This document shows, piece after piece, positions 25,987 through 36,511 of a DNA stretch of 64,000 nt. The translations under genes and the position numbers were made by a program. The notes under the pieces are model-generated. The model was not told the DNA's origin and ran no database searches. It worked only from the letters and a program-made list of their open reading frames with translations. The DNA lies in NCBI GenBank assembly GCA_016125265.1, contig WGMC01000018.1, positions 124,001 through 188,000 of the forward strand. The letters are read 5' to 3'. Position 1 is the first letter of the stretch. The number at the start of each line of letters is the position of its first letter. This stretch comes from Planctomycetaceae bacterium (GTDB taxonomy: Bacteria; Planctomycetota; UBA1135; GCA-002686595).

Positions 25987-26690
25987 CTTCACATTCAAAT
26001 GCCACCGGCACCGAGACCCAGGCTGCCCCGCCTTCGGGTCGACCTCGCCCCCGTCAGGCCCGGAGCCGCGCCAAGGAGGAGGCCCTCCTCGGCGCCGCGG
26101 AACGGCTGCTCGGCCGGGCGCGCATGGAAGAGATCGGCGTGGCCCAAATCGCCCGCGAGGCCGGGGTATCCGTCGGCACCTTCTACACGCGGTTCCGCGA
26201 CAAGGACGCGCTCGTGCCGTGCCTCCAGGAGCGCTACTCGGCGCGGCTCGGGGAACTCGCACCCCGTTTGCTCGATCCCGAACGATGGCGCGGCGAGGAC
26301 ACCGAACGGCGCGCGCTGCGCCTCGTGCGCCTCGGCCAGCGCTTCTACCTGCGCAACCGCGGACTGGTGCGCGCGCTGTCGCTCGATTGGCGCGTGCACG
26401 GCGCCGGCTTCAGCGCAGAAAACCGGGCCGAGCGCGACACCTTCCACGCGCAGCTCGCGGCGGCACTGCTCGGCGGTCGCGCGCCGAACGACCAACGCGA
26501 ACGCGAAGCCGCGGGATTCGCGCTGCTCTGGCTCGGCGCGGCGTTCCGCGACGTCTACCTCTGGAGCCGCGCCGACCACCCACATCCCCTCGCGATCGAC
26601 GAGGCCCGCTTCGCGCGGGAACTCGCCCGCTCCACCGCCGCCTACCTCTTGGCGGCGCTCCCCCACCTCGAAACCGAATCCTCCCGATGA
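25977..26690 (+). CDS. TetR/AcrR-family transcriptional regulator
   Basis: A 237-residue repressor. After a Ser/Pro-rich start, residues about 28-75 form the TetR helix-turn-helix: EEALLGAAERLLGR, then IAREAGVSVGTFYTRFRDKD, with the conserved GVS.GTFY recognition turn. The rest is an all-helical ligand-binding and dimer domain (ERRALRLVRLGQRFYLRNRG). The ATG is centred in a 16-bp palindrome suited to autorepression. Its stop overlaps the start of the exported propeller gene (ATGA), so that gene is the likely co-regulated target. Confidence 0.9.
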   Translation: MGSASHSNATGTETQAAPPSGRPRPRQARSRAKEEALLGAAERLLGRARMEEIGVAQIAREAGVSVGTFYTRFRDKDALVPCLQERYSARLGELAPRLLDPERWRGEDTERRALRLVRLGQRFYLRNRGLVRALSLDWRVHGAGFSAENRAERDTFHAQLAAALLGGRAPNDQREREAAGFALLWLGAAFRDVYLWSRADHPHPLAIDEARFARELARSTAAYLLAALPHLETESSR

Positions 26691-27853
26691 ATCCCGCACT
26701 CTTGCTGCTCGTCCTCGCGTCGCCCCAGGAACTGCTCGTCTCCGACTACGGCGCGGACACGGTGCACCGTTTCGAGCTGCAGACGGGCGCACCGCTCGGC
26801 AACCTGGGGCCCGTCCCCGGCGCCCAATCCCTTCACTACGGGCCCGACGGGCACCTCTACGCGGCCGCGGAGAAGTCCCGCGCCGTCCTGCGCTTCGAAG
26901 GCGCGAGCCTTGCGCCCCTCGGAGCCTTCGTCGCCGACGATCCGCTGACGCCGGAGGACGAAACGGGAGGGCTGCTAGCACCGACGGCGGCGATCTTCGG
27001 GGCGGACGGGGCGCTCTACGTGGCCGACTTCGAGGGCGATTGCGTCAAACGCTACAACGGCGTCACGGGCCAGTACCTCGGCGACTTCGTGCCGAGCCTC
27101 TCGGGAGGCATGAACGGGCCCGACGCGGGCATGGTGTTCGGGCCGGATGGGGCACTCTACGTGCCCTGTTGGTTCTCGCGCGACGTCAAGCGATTCGACG
27201 GCACGAGCGGCGCGTTCGTCGACACGTTCATCCCGCAGGGCACGGGCGGCTGCGACCGCCCGCGCACGCTGCACTTCCGCGGCGATGGTTCCCTTCTTCT
27301 GACGAGCTGGGGCACCCAGCGTGTGCTGCGCTTCAGCGAGACAGGACAGTTCCTCCAGCTCGTCGCGAGCACCGGCCGCCCGACGGGCCTCGTGCCCCGG
27401 GTCGGCACCGGTGAGCTCCTGGTCGCGAGCGACCAGATCGGCGTCGTGCGCCGCTACGACGGCACGCTCGGCACCTCCCTCGGCAACCTCGTGAGCGCGG
27501 GAGGTCCGCTGACCGGCGGCACGTTCCTCGGAATTTGGCCCGATCCCGACCTCCGGCTCGCGCGCCCCACGCCCGGGCAGGCGGGGTTCGTGAACCAGTT
27601 CGCCGCGACCGGCGCGACTCCTTCGGCGGCGGTGGTCCTGGGTGTGGCCGTCGCCTCGGCCAGCTTGCAACTCGCGCCCGGCGAATGGCTCGGCGCCCTG
27701 GACGGAATTCTCGTCCTGCTGCCGACGGATGGGCTCGGGCACGCATCGATCGAGGCGGCCGTCCCCGCGGCCCTCGTGGGAGTCACCTGGCGCCTCCAGG
27801 CGTACGACCCCTTCGCGCCGCGGGCGTCCAACCTGGTGCTCGAAACCCTCTGA
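26687..27853 (+). CDS. Exported NHL-like beta-propeller protein with a C-terminal shared module
   Basis: A 388-residue protein with a short hydrophobic start (MNPALLLLVLASPQEL) that may be a weak signal peptide. Six blades follow, with repeats such as SLHYGPDGHLYAAA, AAIFGADGALYVADFEGDCV and GMVFGPDGALYVPCWFSRDV. Residues about 305-388 are a short form of the shared module, with strand pairs around DGLGHASIEAAVP and a W.LQAYDPF ending. Translationally coupled to the TetR gene. Likely a surface or periplasmic ligand-binding protein; no catalytic motif is visible. Confidence 0.8.
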   Translation: MNPALLLLVLASPQELLVSDYGADTVHRFELQTGAPLGNLGPVPGAQSLHYGPDGHLYAAAEKSRAVLRFEGASLAPLGAFVADDPLTPEDETGGLLAPTAAIFGADGALYVADFEGDCVKRYNGVTGQYLGDFVPSLSGGMNGPDAGMVFGPDGALYVPCWFSRDVKRFDGTSGAFVDTFIPQGTGGCDRPRTLHFRGDGSLLLTSWGTQRVLRFSETGQFLQLVASTGRPTGLVPRVGTGELLVASDQIGVVRRYDGTLGTSLGNLVSAGGPLTGGTFLGIWPDPDLRLARPTPGQAGFVNQFAATGATPSAAVVLGVAVASASLQLAPGEWLGALDGILVLLPTDGLGHASIEAAVPAALVGVTWRLQAYDPFAPRASNLVLETL

Positions 27854-27861
27854 CGGGTGTT

Positions 27862-27888
27862 CCCGTGGGCTGCCCGAGCCCCCACGGG
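27862..27888 (+). terminator. Hairpin after the propeller gene
   Basis: Arms cccgtggg (27862-27869) and cccacggg (27881-27888) with an 11-base loop, 8 bases after the stop. No U-run follows. It separates the tetR unit from the arg promoter. Confidence 0.45.
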
Positions 27889-27906
27889 CGAAATGTCCCG
27901 CAGCCC

Positions 27907-27936
27907 TTGCGTCGCGGGTCCGAAGATGCATAGATA
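27907..27936 (+). promoter_or_regulatory. Candidate promoter of the arginine operon
   Basis: TTGCGT (27907-27912), an 18-base spacer and TAGATA (27931-27936). The -10 lies inside the first ARG-box-like palindrome, the arrangement by which ArgR blocks polymerase in known systems. Transcription would start about 14 bases before argR. Confidence 0.45.
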
Positions 27937-27960
27937 TGCCGCTGGAGCGCATAGCTATGC
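27928..27960 (+). promoter_or_regulatory. Twin ARG-box-like operator for ArgR
   Basis: GCATAGATATGC (27928-27939) and GCATAGCTATGC (27949-27960) are two near-identical 12-bp palindromes whose centres are exactly 21 bp apart, two helical turns. ArgR hexamers in other bacteria bind paired boxes at this spacing. The second box overlaps the argR start codon. This strongly suggests autorepression and arginine control of the whole operon. Confidence 0.7.
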
Positions 27961-28442
27961 AGAGCAAAAGAGACACTGGAGAGGGCCCCGGGGCGCGTCG
28001 GCGCGCCATCGTCGAGCTATTGGCACGCGGACCGATCGCCAGCCAAGAGGAACTCGGCGAGCGCCTCCTGGCCCGCGGTTTCGACGCGACCCAGGCGACC
28101 CTCAGCCGGGACCTGCGTGGCTTGGGTGTGGTCAAGGGCCCCCTCGGCTACCAACTGCCCACACCCGCCCAGGGTGGCGACGGCGCGCCGCCGGAGGTGC
28201 GCCTCGCCCTCGCCGTGGTCACGTGGGTCAGCAGCATCCGCGTCGCGGGGCACTTGCTGGTCGTGCGCACGCCGCCGGGCGGTGCGTCGGCCTTTGGTTT
28301 GGCCCTCGACCAGGCGGGCAACAGCGATGTTGTGGGCACGGTTGCCGGCGACGACACGGTGCTCGTCGTCGCACCCACTCCGGCGGGCGCCCGGCGCCTT
28401 GCGCGGCAACTGGAGCGGCTGCAGCAGCGGAGCGCACGATGA
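27957..28442 (+). CDS. argR: Arginine repressor ArgR
   Basis: Arginine-responsive repressor, hexameric in the family. The 161-residue protein has an N-terminal winged helix (RRRAIVELLARGPIASQEEL, then DATQATLSRDLRGLGVVK) and a C-terminal oligomerisation and arginine-binding domain with the conserved VVGTVAGDDTVLVVAP. ATG 27957 is preferred over the in-frame ATG 27936 because GGAG lies nine bases upstream and the earlier start would lie in the -10 and first operator. The stop overlaps the argC start (ATGA). First gene of an eight-gene arginine operon. Confidence 0.9.
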   Translation: MQSKRDTGEGPGARRRAIVELLARGPIASQEELGERLLARGFDATQATLSRDLRGLGVVKGPLGYQLPTPAQGGDGAPPEVRLALAVVTWVSSIRVAGHLLVVRTPPGGASAFGLALDQAGNSDVVGTVAGDDTVLVVAPTPAGARRLARQLERLQQRSAR

Positions 28443-29446
28443 GCGAGTCGCGCGTTGGCCAGCGGTCCAAGGTGGCCGTGCTCGGCGCCAGTGGGTACGC
28501 GGGGCGCGAGCTCTGTGGGCTCGTGGAGCGCCACCCCGGCCTCGCGCTGGCGGGTCGGTTCAGCGCGCGACTGGGTGTCGAACCCGAAGCGCCGCAGAGC
28601 CCCGTGGACGCGCCGATCGAACGTTTGGACCTTGAGCGCCTCGACGGGCTCGACGGTGTGTTCGTGTGCGCTCCGCACGGAGCGTCGGCGCCGCTCGTCG
28701 AAACGGCCCTCGCGCGCGGCCTCAAGGTCGTCGACCTGTCCGCGGACTTTCGCCTCCGCGACGGCGCGCTCTACGAGCGTGTCTACGGCGCGGTTCACCC
28801 CGCTCCGCAGCTCCTCGACGGCGCCGTCTACGGGTTGACGGAGGAGCGGCGCGCCGACGTGCAGCGCGCCCAGCTCGTGGCGAACCCCGGCTGCTATCCG
28901 ACCTCCGTGTTGCTACCGCTCGTGCCGCTGGTGCGCGCCGGTTTGCTGGCGAAGGACAGCGCGGTGATCGCCGACTGCAAGAGCGGCCTTTCGGGCGCGG
29001 GCAAGGAACCGAGCGCGAAGACACACTTCGGCGCCGTGCACGAAAACTTCGCCGCCTACGGCGTGGGCACCCACCGCCACCAACCGGAGATCGAGCAGGA
29101 AGCGCTCGGCACGAAGGTGGTCTTCGTGCCGCACCTCCTGCCGGTGTTCCGCGGCATCCTCTCCACGCTCTACCTCGATCCCGCGCCGGGCATCGCGGCG
29201 CGCGACGTCCTGAACTGCCTGCAAGCGCGCTACGCGGGCGAGCCCTTCGTGCGTGTGTTCGAACGCGGCCTGCCCGACCTGTCGCGCGTGCAGCGCACCA
29301 ACCAGTGCCACATCGGCGCGGCGGACGCCTTCGGCAAGGTGGTGGTCGTGTCGTGCCTCGACAACCTGGTGAAGGGTGCGGCGGGGCAAGCGCTGCAGAA
29401 CATGAACCTGATGCTCGCACGGCCGGAAACGGAGGGCCTCGTCTGA
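28439..29446 (+). CDS. argC: N-acetyl-gamma-glutamyl-phosphate reductase
   Basis: Reduces N-acetylglutamyl phosphate to the semialdehyde with NADPH, the third step to ornithine. The 335-residue protein has the NADP fold VAVLGASGYAGRELC, the catalytic cysteine in ANPGCYPTS, KSGLSGAGK, and the histidine segment GTHRHQPEIEQ. Its ATG overlaps the argR stop, and its TGA shares a base with the argB start (TGATG). Confidence 0.96.
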   Translation: MSESRVGQRSKVAVLGASGYAGRELCGLVERHPGLALAGRFSARLGVEPEAPQSPVDAPIERLDLERLDGLDGVFVCAPHGASAPLVETALARGLKVVDLSADFRLRDGALYERVYGAVHPAPQLLDGAVYGLTEERRADVQRAQLVANPGCYPTSVLLPLVPLVRAGLLAKDSAVIADCKSGLSGAGKEPSAKTHFGAVHENFAAYGVGTHRHQPEIEQEALGTKVVFVPHLLPVFRGILSTLYLDPAPGIAARDVLNCLQARYAGEPFVRVFERGLPDLSRVQRTNQCHIGAADAFGKVVVVSCLDNLVKGAAGQALQNMNLMLARPETEGLV

Positions 29447-30267
29447 TGGCGCCGCTCGCGCTGATCAAGATCGGCGGTGCGCAGTTGGACGGGCACGAGG
29501 GCCGCGCGCGCCTCGGGCGCTCCCTGTTGGCCGCGAAGGAAGCCGGTTGGCAGCTCGTGCTGGTCCACGGCGGCGGTCCGCAGATCGCAAACTTGGCGAA
29601 GCGCCTCGGCCTGGAGGAGCGCCGCCACCTGGGCCTGCGCATCACCGACGAGGCGACCGCGGAGGCGGTGCAACTCGCGCTCGCGGGCGGTGTGAACAAG
29701 GACTTGGTGCGCTCGCTTGGCGCCGTTGGGCTCGCAGCGGTCGGCCTGTGCGGCGCGGACGGCGGGCTCTTCGACGCGCGGCCGATTCGGCACGAAGGTG
29801 TGGACCTCGGTTTTGTGGGCGAGCCGGACACCATCCGGCCCCACATCGTGCACAGCCTGTTGGCCGCGGGGTACGTGCCTGCGATCGCGACTGTCGCCGC
29901 GCGCGGGGCCGACGAGCCCTTCTACAACATCAACGCCGACCACGCGGCGGGACCGTTGGCCGCGGCCCTCGGAGCGGCGTCGCTCGTCTACCTGACCGAC
30001 GTGCCGGGTGTGCTCGACGGCGAGCGCCGTCCCTTTGCGCAACTTTCGCCGGAATCCGCGAAGCGCTTGATCGAAGAAGGCACAGTCTCCGGCGGCATGA
30101 TCCCCAAGGTCGAAACCGCCCTCGCCGCGCTCGCGGCCGCACCCGCGGCGCGGGTTTCCATCGCCCCGGGCGCAGGCGCGCCGGGCCGCGCGGACGAGGC
30201 CGTGCTCGATGCCCTCGAGGGCAGAACGGGCACCCAGTTCGTCGCCAAGCAAACCCTTCGCACTTGA
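29446..30267 (+). CDS. argB: Acetylglutamate kinase
   Basis: Phosphorylates N-acetylglutamate; in many bacteria this is the arginine-feedback step. The 273 residues carry the ATP-binding LIKIGGAQL lysine, the VHGGGPQI glycine loop, the substrate segment FYNINADHAAGPLA, LTDVPGVL and GGMIPKVETA. I did not see an extended N-terminal helix of the kind found in arginine-sensitive hexameric enzymes, so feedback inhibition is uncertain. Coupled to argC by TGATG. Confidence 0.95.
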   Translation: MAPLALIKIGGAQLDGHEGRARLGRSLLAAKEAGWQLVLVHGGGPQIANLAKRLGLEERRHLGLRITDEATAEAVQLALAGGVNKDLVRSLGAVGLAAVGLCGADGGLFDARPIRHEGVDLGFVGEPDTIRPHIVHSLLAAGYVPAIATVAARGADEPFYNINADHAAGPLAAALGAASLVYLTDVPGVLDGERRPFAQLSPESAKRLIEEGTVSGGMIPKVETALAALAAAPAARVSIAPGAGAPGRADEAVLDALEGRTGTQFVAKQTLRT

Positions 30268-30272
30268 CCACC

Positions 30273-31448
30273 ATGGACGAACACGTGATGCGCCTCTACG
30301 CGAGGACGGGCGAGGTCTTTGTCGGCGGGTCCGGCGCGACGCTCGTCGACGAGAAGGGAAACGAGTTCCTCGACTTCCTCGGCGGCATCGCCGTCAGCGC
30401 GCTGGGCCACGGGCACCCGCGGCTTATCGAAGAACTGCGCGACCAGACCGGCCGTCTCGTGCACACCAGCAACCTGTTCCGCCACCCGTACACCGAGGAC
30501 GTGGCACAGCGGATTGCGCGCCTGACCGGGCTCGCGAACGTGTTCTTCGCGAACAGCGGCACGGAGGCCAACGAAGCGGCGTTGAAGCTGGCGCGTGTGC
30601 ACCACCACCGCCGTGGCGAACTCGAGCGCACTGGCTTCGTGGCGCTCGAGGGCAGCTTCCACGGCCGCACCATGGGATCGCTCTCCGTGACCCACACGGC
30701 GAAGTACCGCACGCCGTTCGAGCCGCTCGTGCCCGGGGTGTGTTTTGTGGCGCCCGAGGACATTGCGACGCTGGAACAGGCCCTCGAACCGCGCCGCACC
30801 GCCGCTCTCATCCTGGAGCCCATCCAGGGCGAAAGCGGCGTGCGCAACCTGTCGCCCGAGTTCCTGCGCGCCGCCCGCGACATCTGCACACGCACCGGCA
30901 CGGTGTTGATCCACGACGAGGTGCAGGCGGGCTGCGGACGCACGGGCACGTTCCTCTCCGCCGATGCTGCGGACGTGAAACCCGACGTCGTCACCCTCGC
31001 CAAACCCATCGCCGCGGGCCTGCCCATGGGTGTCATGGTGGCTTCGGCGCCGTTCGCGGAAACGCTGCAGCCCGGCGACCACGGCACGACGTTTGGCGGC
31101 GGCCCCTTCGTTCTGCGCGCGGCGCGGGTGTTCCTCGACGAGCTGGAGCACGGAGGCCTGCAGCAGGCGGCCGCCCAGCGCGGCGAGCAGCTCCAGGCGG
31201 GCCTCTTGCAACTCTGCGGCGACTTCGAGATCGCGCTCGAACCCCGGGGCCGCGGTCTGATGGCCGGCCTGCGCCTCTCCGTCGACGTCAAGGACGTTCA
31301 GCGCCGCCTCTTTGCCGCCGGCCTCATCACCACCACCGCGGGCGCCGATGTGCTCCGCCTCCTACCCCCTTATGTCGTCACCGCAGCCCAAGTGGACCGC
31401 GGCATGTCCCTGATCGCCTCCGTCTTGAAGGAGTTGTCCCCTCGATGA
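30273..31448 (+). CDS. argD: Acetylornithine aminotransferase
   Basis: Pyridoxal-phosphate enzyme converting N-acetylglutamate semialdehyde to N-acetylornithine with glutamate. The 391 residues show the class III aminotransferase set: FLGGIAVSALGHGHP, NSGTEANEAALKLAR, EGSFHGRTMG, LIHDEVQAGCGRTG and the PLP lysine in VTLAKPIAAGLPMG. It may also act on succinyl-diaminopimelate, as many ArgD proteins do. The stop overlaps argF (ATGA); it begins five bases after argB. Confidence 0.94.
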   Translation: MDEHVMRLYARTGEVFVGGSGATLVDEKGNEFLDFLGGIAVSALGHGHPRLIEELRDQTGRLVHTSNLFRHPYTEDVAQRIARLTGLANVFFANSGTEANEAALKLARVHHHRRGELERTGFVALEGSFHGRTMGSLSVTHTAKYRTPFEPLVPGVCFVAPEDIATLEQALEPRRTAALILEPIQGESGVRNLSPEFLRAARDICTRTGTVLIHDEVQAGCGRTGTFLSADAADVKPDVVTLAKPIAAGLPMGVMVASAPFAETLQPGDHGTTFGGGPFVLRAARVFLDELEHGGLQQAAAQRGEQLQAGLLQLCGDFEIALEPRGRGLMAGLRLSVDVKDVQRRLFAAGLITTTAGADVLRLLPPYVVTAAQVDRGMSLIASVLKELSPR

Positions 31449-32401
31449 GCACCCAAAGCTTGCCCAAGATCCCGCGCCCGCCCACCAAGGACATGCTCGC
31501 CATCACGCCCTTAGGGGGTGGCGACATCGACAACGTGTTCGCGTTGACCGCGGACATGAAGCGCAACAAAGCGGCCTACCGCCGGGTGCTCGACGGCAAA
31601 CGCCTGGCGATGCTGTTCGAGAAGGAGAGCCTGCGCACGCGTTTCACCTTCGACCTCGGCATGCAGGATCTGGGAGGCAGCGCCGTGTTCCTGGAGCACC
31701 GCCACGCGCGCCTCGGCTCGCGGGAATCGATCCCCGACATCGCGCGCAACCTGGAGCGCTGGGTGGACGGCATCGTCGCGCGGGTCTACAAACACCGCCA
31801 CGTGGAGGACCTGGCGCAAAACGCCAAGATCCCGGTCATCAACGGCCTCTCGGACCTGATGCACCCCTGCCAGGCGTTGGCGGACTTCTTCACCCTGCAC
31901 GAGAAGTGGGGTAGCGTGAAGGGGCGCCTCGTCGCGTACGTAGGCGACGGCAACAACACGTGCCACTCGCTGATCCAGGTGGCCGCGCGTTTGGGCGCTC
32001 ACATCAACGTGTGCACGCCCGAAGGTTACGAGCCCAACAGCCGCATCCTCAACGAATCCATGGTGGTCGCGCGCGAAACCGGCTCCGAGATCCGCATCCT
32101 CGAGAGCGCCGACGAGGGTGTTGTGGGCGCCGACGCGGTCTACACGGACGTGTGGGCCTCGATGGGCCAGGAGGGCGAGATCGAGGAACGCGCGGCCGTC
32201 TTCCACGACTACCAGGTCGACGAGGACCTGATGGGCAAGGCCAAGACGGACGCGCTCTTCATGCACTGCCTGCCCGCCCACCGCGGCAGCGAAGTGACCA
32301 CCGCCGTCATGGACAGCCCCGCCTCCGTTGTGTTCGACATCGCCGAGAACCGCCTGCACGTGCAGAAAGCCCTGATGGCCATGCTGCTTTGCGAGCGCTG
32401 A
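31445..32401 (+). CDS. argF: Ornithine carbamoyltransferase
   Basis: Forms citrulline from ornithine and carbamoyl phosphate. The 318-residue protein has the carbamoyl-phosphate loop FEKESLRTRFTFD, INGLSDLMHPCQALAD and the ornithine-loop MHCLPAHRGSEVT. These match true ornithine enzymes rather than acetylornithine or succinylornithine relatives. The usual STRTR is SLRTR here, a minor substitution. The ATG overlaps the argD stop. Confidence 0.94.
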   Translation: MSTQSLPKIPRPPTKDMLAITPLGGGDIDNVFALTADMKRNKAAYRRVLDGKRLAMLFEKESLRTRFTFDLGMQDLGGSAVFLEHRHARLGSRESIPDIARNLERWVDGIVARVYKHRHVEDLAQNAKIPVINGLSDLMHPCQALADFFTLHEKWGSVKGRLVAYVGDGNNTCHSLIQVAARLGAHINVCTPEGYEPNSRILNESMVVARETGSEIRILESADEGVVGADAVYTDVWASMGQEGEIEERAAVFHDYQVDEDLMGKAKTDALFMHCLPAHRGSEVTTAVMDSPASVVFDIAENRLHVQKALMAMLLCER

Positions 32402-32415
32402 TCCGCCCCACCACC

Positions 32416-33626
32416 ATGAGCAAGAAAATCGCCCTCGCGTACTCCGGCGGACTGGACACGTCGATCATCATCCCCTGGCTGAAGGAGAACCACGACGCCG
32501 AAGTGCACGCGGTGTGCGGCGACGTGGGCCAGGGTGAGGAGGAGCTGAACGGCCTCGTCGAAAAGGCCCTGAACAGCGGCGCGGCCACGTGCCGGGTCGT
32601 CGACGTGCGCGACGAGTTCGTCACCGACTACCTTTGGCCGATGGTGCGCGCGTTGAGTGTGTACGAGGGCCGCTACCTGCTCGGCACCTCCATCGCGCGC
32701 CCGTTGCTCGCCAAGGTGCAGGTCGACTACGCCCGCGAAGTCGGCGCCACGGCCGTCGCACACGGCTGCACGGGCAAGGGCAACGACCAGGTGCGGTTCG
32801 AGCTGGCGTTCCAGGCGCTGGCACCGGAGTTGGAAGTGATCGCGCCTTGGCGCACGTGGAAGATCCGCAGCCGCGAGGACGCCCTCGACTACGCGGACGC
32901 ACGCGGCATCCAGGTGACCGCGAGCCGCACCAAGATCTACTCGCGCGACCGCAACCTGTGGCACATCAGCCACGAGGGCGGGGCGCTCGAGGATCCCGCC
33001 AACTCGCCCCCCGACGACGTGTGGGTGTGGAGCGTGGACCCACGCCGCGCGCCGGACCAGGCGGAGGAGGTGACACTGTCGTTCCGCGCCGGGGTGCCGA
33101 TTGCGATCGATGGCAAGAGTTTCGGTCCGGCGGCCCTGGTCGCCGAGCTGAACCGCCGCGGCGCGCGCCACGGGGTGGGCCGCGTGGACATCGTCGAGAA
33201 CCGCCTCGTGGGCATGAAGTCCCGCGGGGTGTACGAAACCCCCGGCGGCACGATCGTGTACGAAGCCGCGCGCAGCTTGCGCGCGTTGACGCTGGAGCGC
33301 GACACCGCGCGCATGGCCGAGCGTTTGGCGCTCGAGTTCGGCGACCTGATCTACACCGGCCGCTGGTTCGCGCCCCTGCGCGAGGCTTTGGGCGCCTTCT
33401 TCGACGAGGTCTGTGCCCCCGTGACCGGCGAGGTGCGTGTGCGGCTCTTCAAGGGGCAGGCCACTGCCGTGGGCGCGAGTTCCGAGCGCTCCCTCTACTC
33501 CGAAAGCCTCGCCACCTTTGGCGAGAGCGCCAGCTTCGACCACGCGGACAGCAAGGGCTTCGTGAAGCTCTACGGCCTGCCCAACCAGGTCGCGGCGGCG
33601 GTGCGTCGGCGTGCGGGAGACTCACG

Positions 33627-33630
<4 letters not shown>
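32416..33630 (+). CDS. argG: Argininosuccinate synthase
   Basis: ATP-dependent ligation of citrulline and aspartate. The 404-residue protein begins KKIALAYSGGLDTSIII, the PP-loop ATP site, and has EGRYLLGTSIARPL, HGCTGKGNDQVRFE, WKIRSREDALDYA, SRDRNLWHISHEGG and YETPGGTIVYEAARSL in the usual order. Its stop overlaps the argH start (ATGA). Confidence 0.97.
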
Positions 33631-35039
<1,409 letters not shown>

Positions 35040-35049
35040 CCCAACACCC

Positions 35050-36243
35050 ATGTCGCCCCAATCCACCGTTCCCTCCCTCCCGAAGGGTTTTGTGGCCTCC
35101 GCCGCCCAGGCCGGCATCCGCGCGCGCAAGAGCTGCCTGGACCTCGGCCTCCTGCTCAGCGACGAAGCGCGTCCCGCCGCCGCGCTCTTCACGCAGAACC
35201 TGTTGCTGGGCGCCCACGTGCCCGTCTGCCGCGAGCACCTCGCCCAATCGGGCGGCAAGGTGCGCGCCGTGCTGGTCAACTCCGGCAACGCCAACTGCTC
35301 GACCGGCGAGCAAGGCCTGATCGACAACCGGCGCATCGCGGGGGCACTCGCAGAGCTCATCGGCTGCCCGCCCCACGAGGTGCTCTACCTTTCGACCGGT
35401 GTGATCGGAGCGCGCCTGCCCGTCGAGAAGATCCTCCACGCACTGCCCGAACTCGTCGGCGCGGACGGCCAGCGCGGCATCGGCGCGTTTGCGCAGGCGA
35501 TCCTCACCACCGACATGGTGCCGAAGACCGCTGGCCTCGAGAGCAGCGACGCCGCGGGCCATCCCTTCCGCATCACGGGCATCGCGAAGGGCTCGGGCAT
35601 GATCCACCCGAACATGGCGACGATGTTCGGCTTCCTCCTGACGGACGCGCAGTTGCCCGCCGATCCGCGCACGCTGCTCGCTGGCGTCGGCTCGCGCACC
35701 TTCAACCGCCTGACGGTCGACGGCGACACCTCCCCCAACGACACGGTCCTCCTGTGGTCGACGGGCACAGCCGGCGAAGTGCGCCAAAGCGCCCTGGCCC
35801 ACGGTCTCGAGCGCATCGGCCGCGACCTCTGCCGCCAGATCGCCGTCGATGGCGAGGGCGCGACCCGCCTCGTCACCGTGCGTGTGACCGGCGCCCCCAC
35901 CGAAGATGCCGCCGCCCACGTGGGCCGCACCATCGCGACGAGCCCCCTGATCAAAACCGCCGTGCACGGCCGCGACCCCAACTGGGGCCGCATCCTGGCC
36001 GCCGCCGGCCGAGCCGGCGTGCCCTTCGACCCCCAGGTCGCCAAGGTCTGGATCGGGCCCGCCGACGTCTACTCGGGCGGCAAACCGCACCCCGAAAACG
36101 AAAACGCCGCGCACCTGCACCTCCTCAACCAAAAGGAAGTGGAGCTGGGCATCGACCTAGCCGCCGGCGAGTCCGAAGCCGAAGTCTGGACCTGCGACTT
36201 CTCGGCCGACTACGTGCGCATCAACGCGGACTACCGCTCCTGA
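35050..36243 (+). CDS. argJ: Ornithine acetyltransferase (ArgJ)
   Basis: Self-cleaving enzyme that moves the acetyl group from N-acetylornithine to glutamate, recycling it. The 397-residue protein has NSGNANCSTGEQG, TTDMVPK, GSGMIHPNMATMFGFLLTDA with cleavage expected between Ala and the catalytic Thr of MATM, GDTSPNDTV and HGRDPNWGRI. No argA is nearby, consistent with an acetyl-cycle route; whether this ArgJ also uses acetyl-CoA cannot be judged. Last gene of the arg operon. Confidence 0.95.
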   Translation: MSPQSTVPSLPKGFVASAAQAGIRARKSCLDLGLLLSDEARPAAALFTQNLLLGAHVPVCREHLAQSGGKVRAVLVNSGNANCSTGEQGLIDNRRIAGALAELIGCPPHEVLYLSTGVIGARLPVEKILHALPELVGADGQRGIGAFAQAILTTDMVPKTAGLESSDAAGHPFRITGIAKGSGMIHPNMATMFGFLLTDAQLPADPRTLLAGVGSRTFNRLTVDGDTSPNDTVLLWSTGTAGEVRQSALAHGLERIGRDLCRQIAVDGEGATRLVTVRVTGAPTEDAAAHVGRTIATSPLIKTAVHGRDPNWGRILAAAGRAGVPFDPQVAKVWIGPADVYSGGKPHPENENAAHLHLLNQKEVELGIDLAAGESEAEVWTCDFSADYVRINADYRS

Positions 36244-36306
36244 TCCGGTGCCAGCTTCGGAGGGCTTGGATCGCGCTGGAACGGCGCGTAGCCCATCCAA
36301 CAGCCG

Positions 36307-36331
36307 GTTGTCACCGCCTGCGGCGGGCAAC
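36307..36331 (+). terminator. Possible terminator after the arg operon
   Basis: An inner stem ccgcc/ggcgg with a tgc loop is bounded by gttg (36307-36310) and caac (36328-36331) with a small internal loop. It lies 64 bases after argJ and has no U-run. Confidence 0.3.
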
Positions 36332-36511
36332 CTAGTGCACCCGTGAAGACGTGCGAGGATCGCTGGCACTCGGGGGAGGTGCTCGAGGTTTCCGAGGAAC
36401 GCGGGCGGATGCGGCCGCGGGAGCTCCTTGGTCCGCGAGAACGGTGCCCCTCGGCGGGAGAGCGGGGTCACAGGGCCCAGGGCGACGCAACGCCCTTGGG
36501 GCGACGCACCC

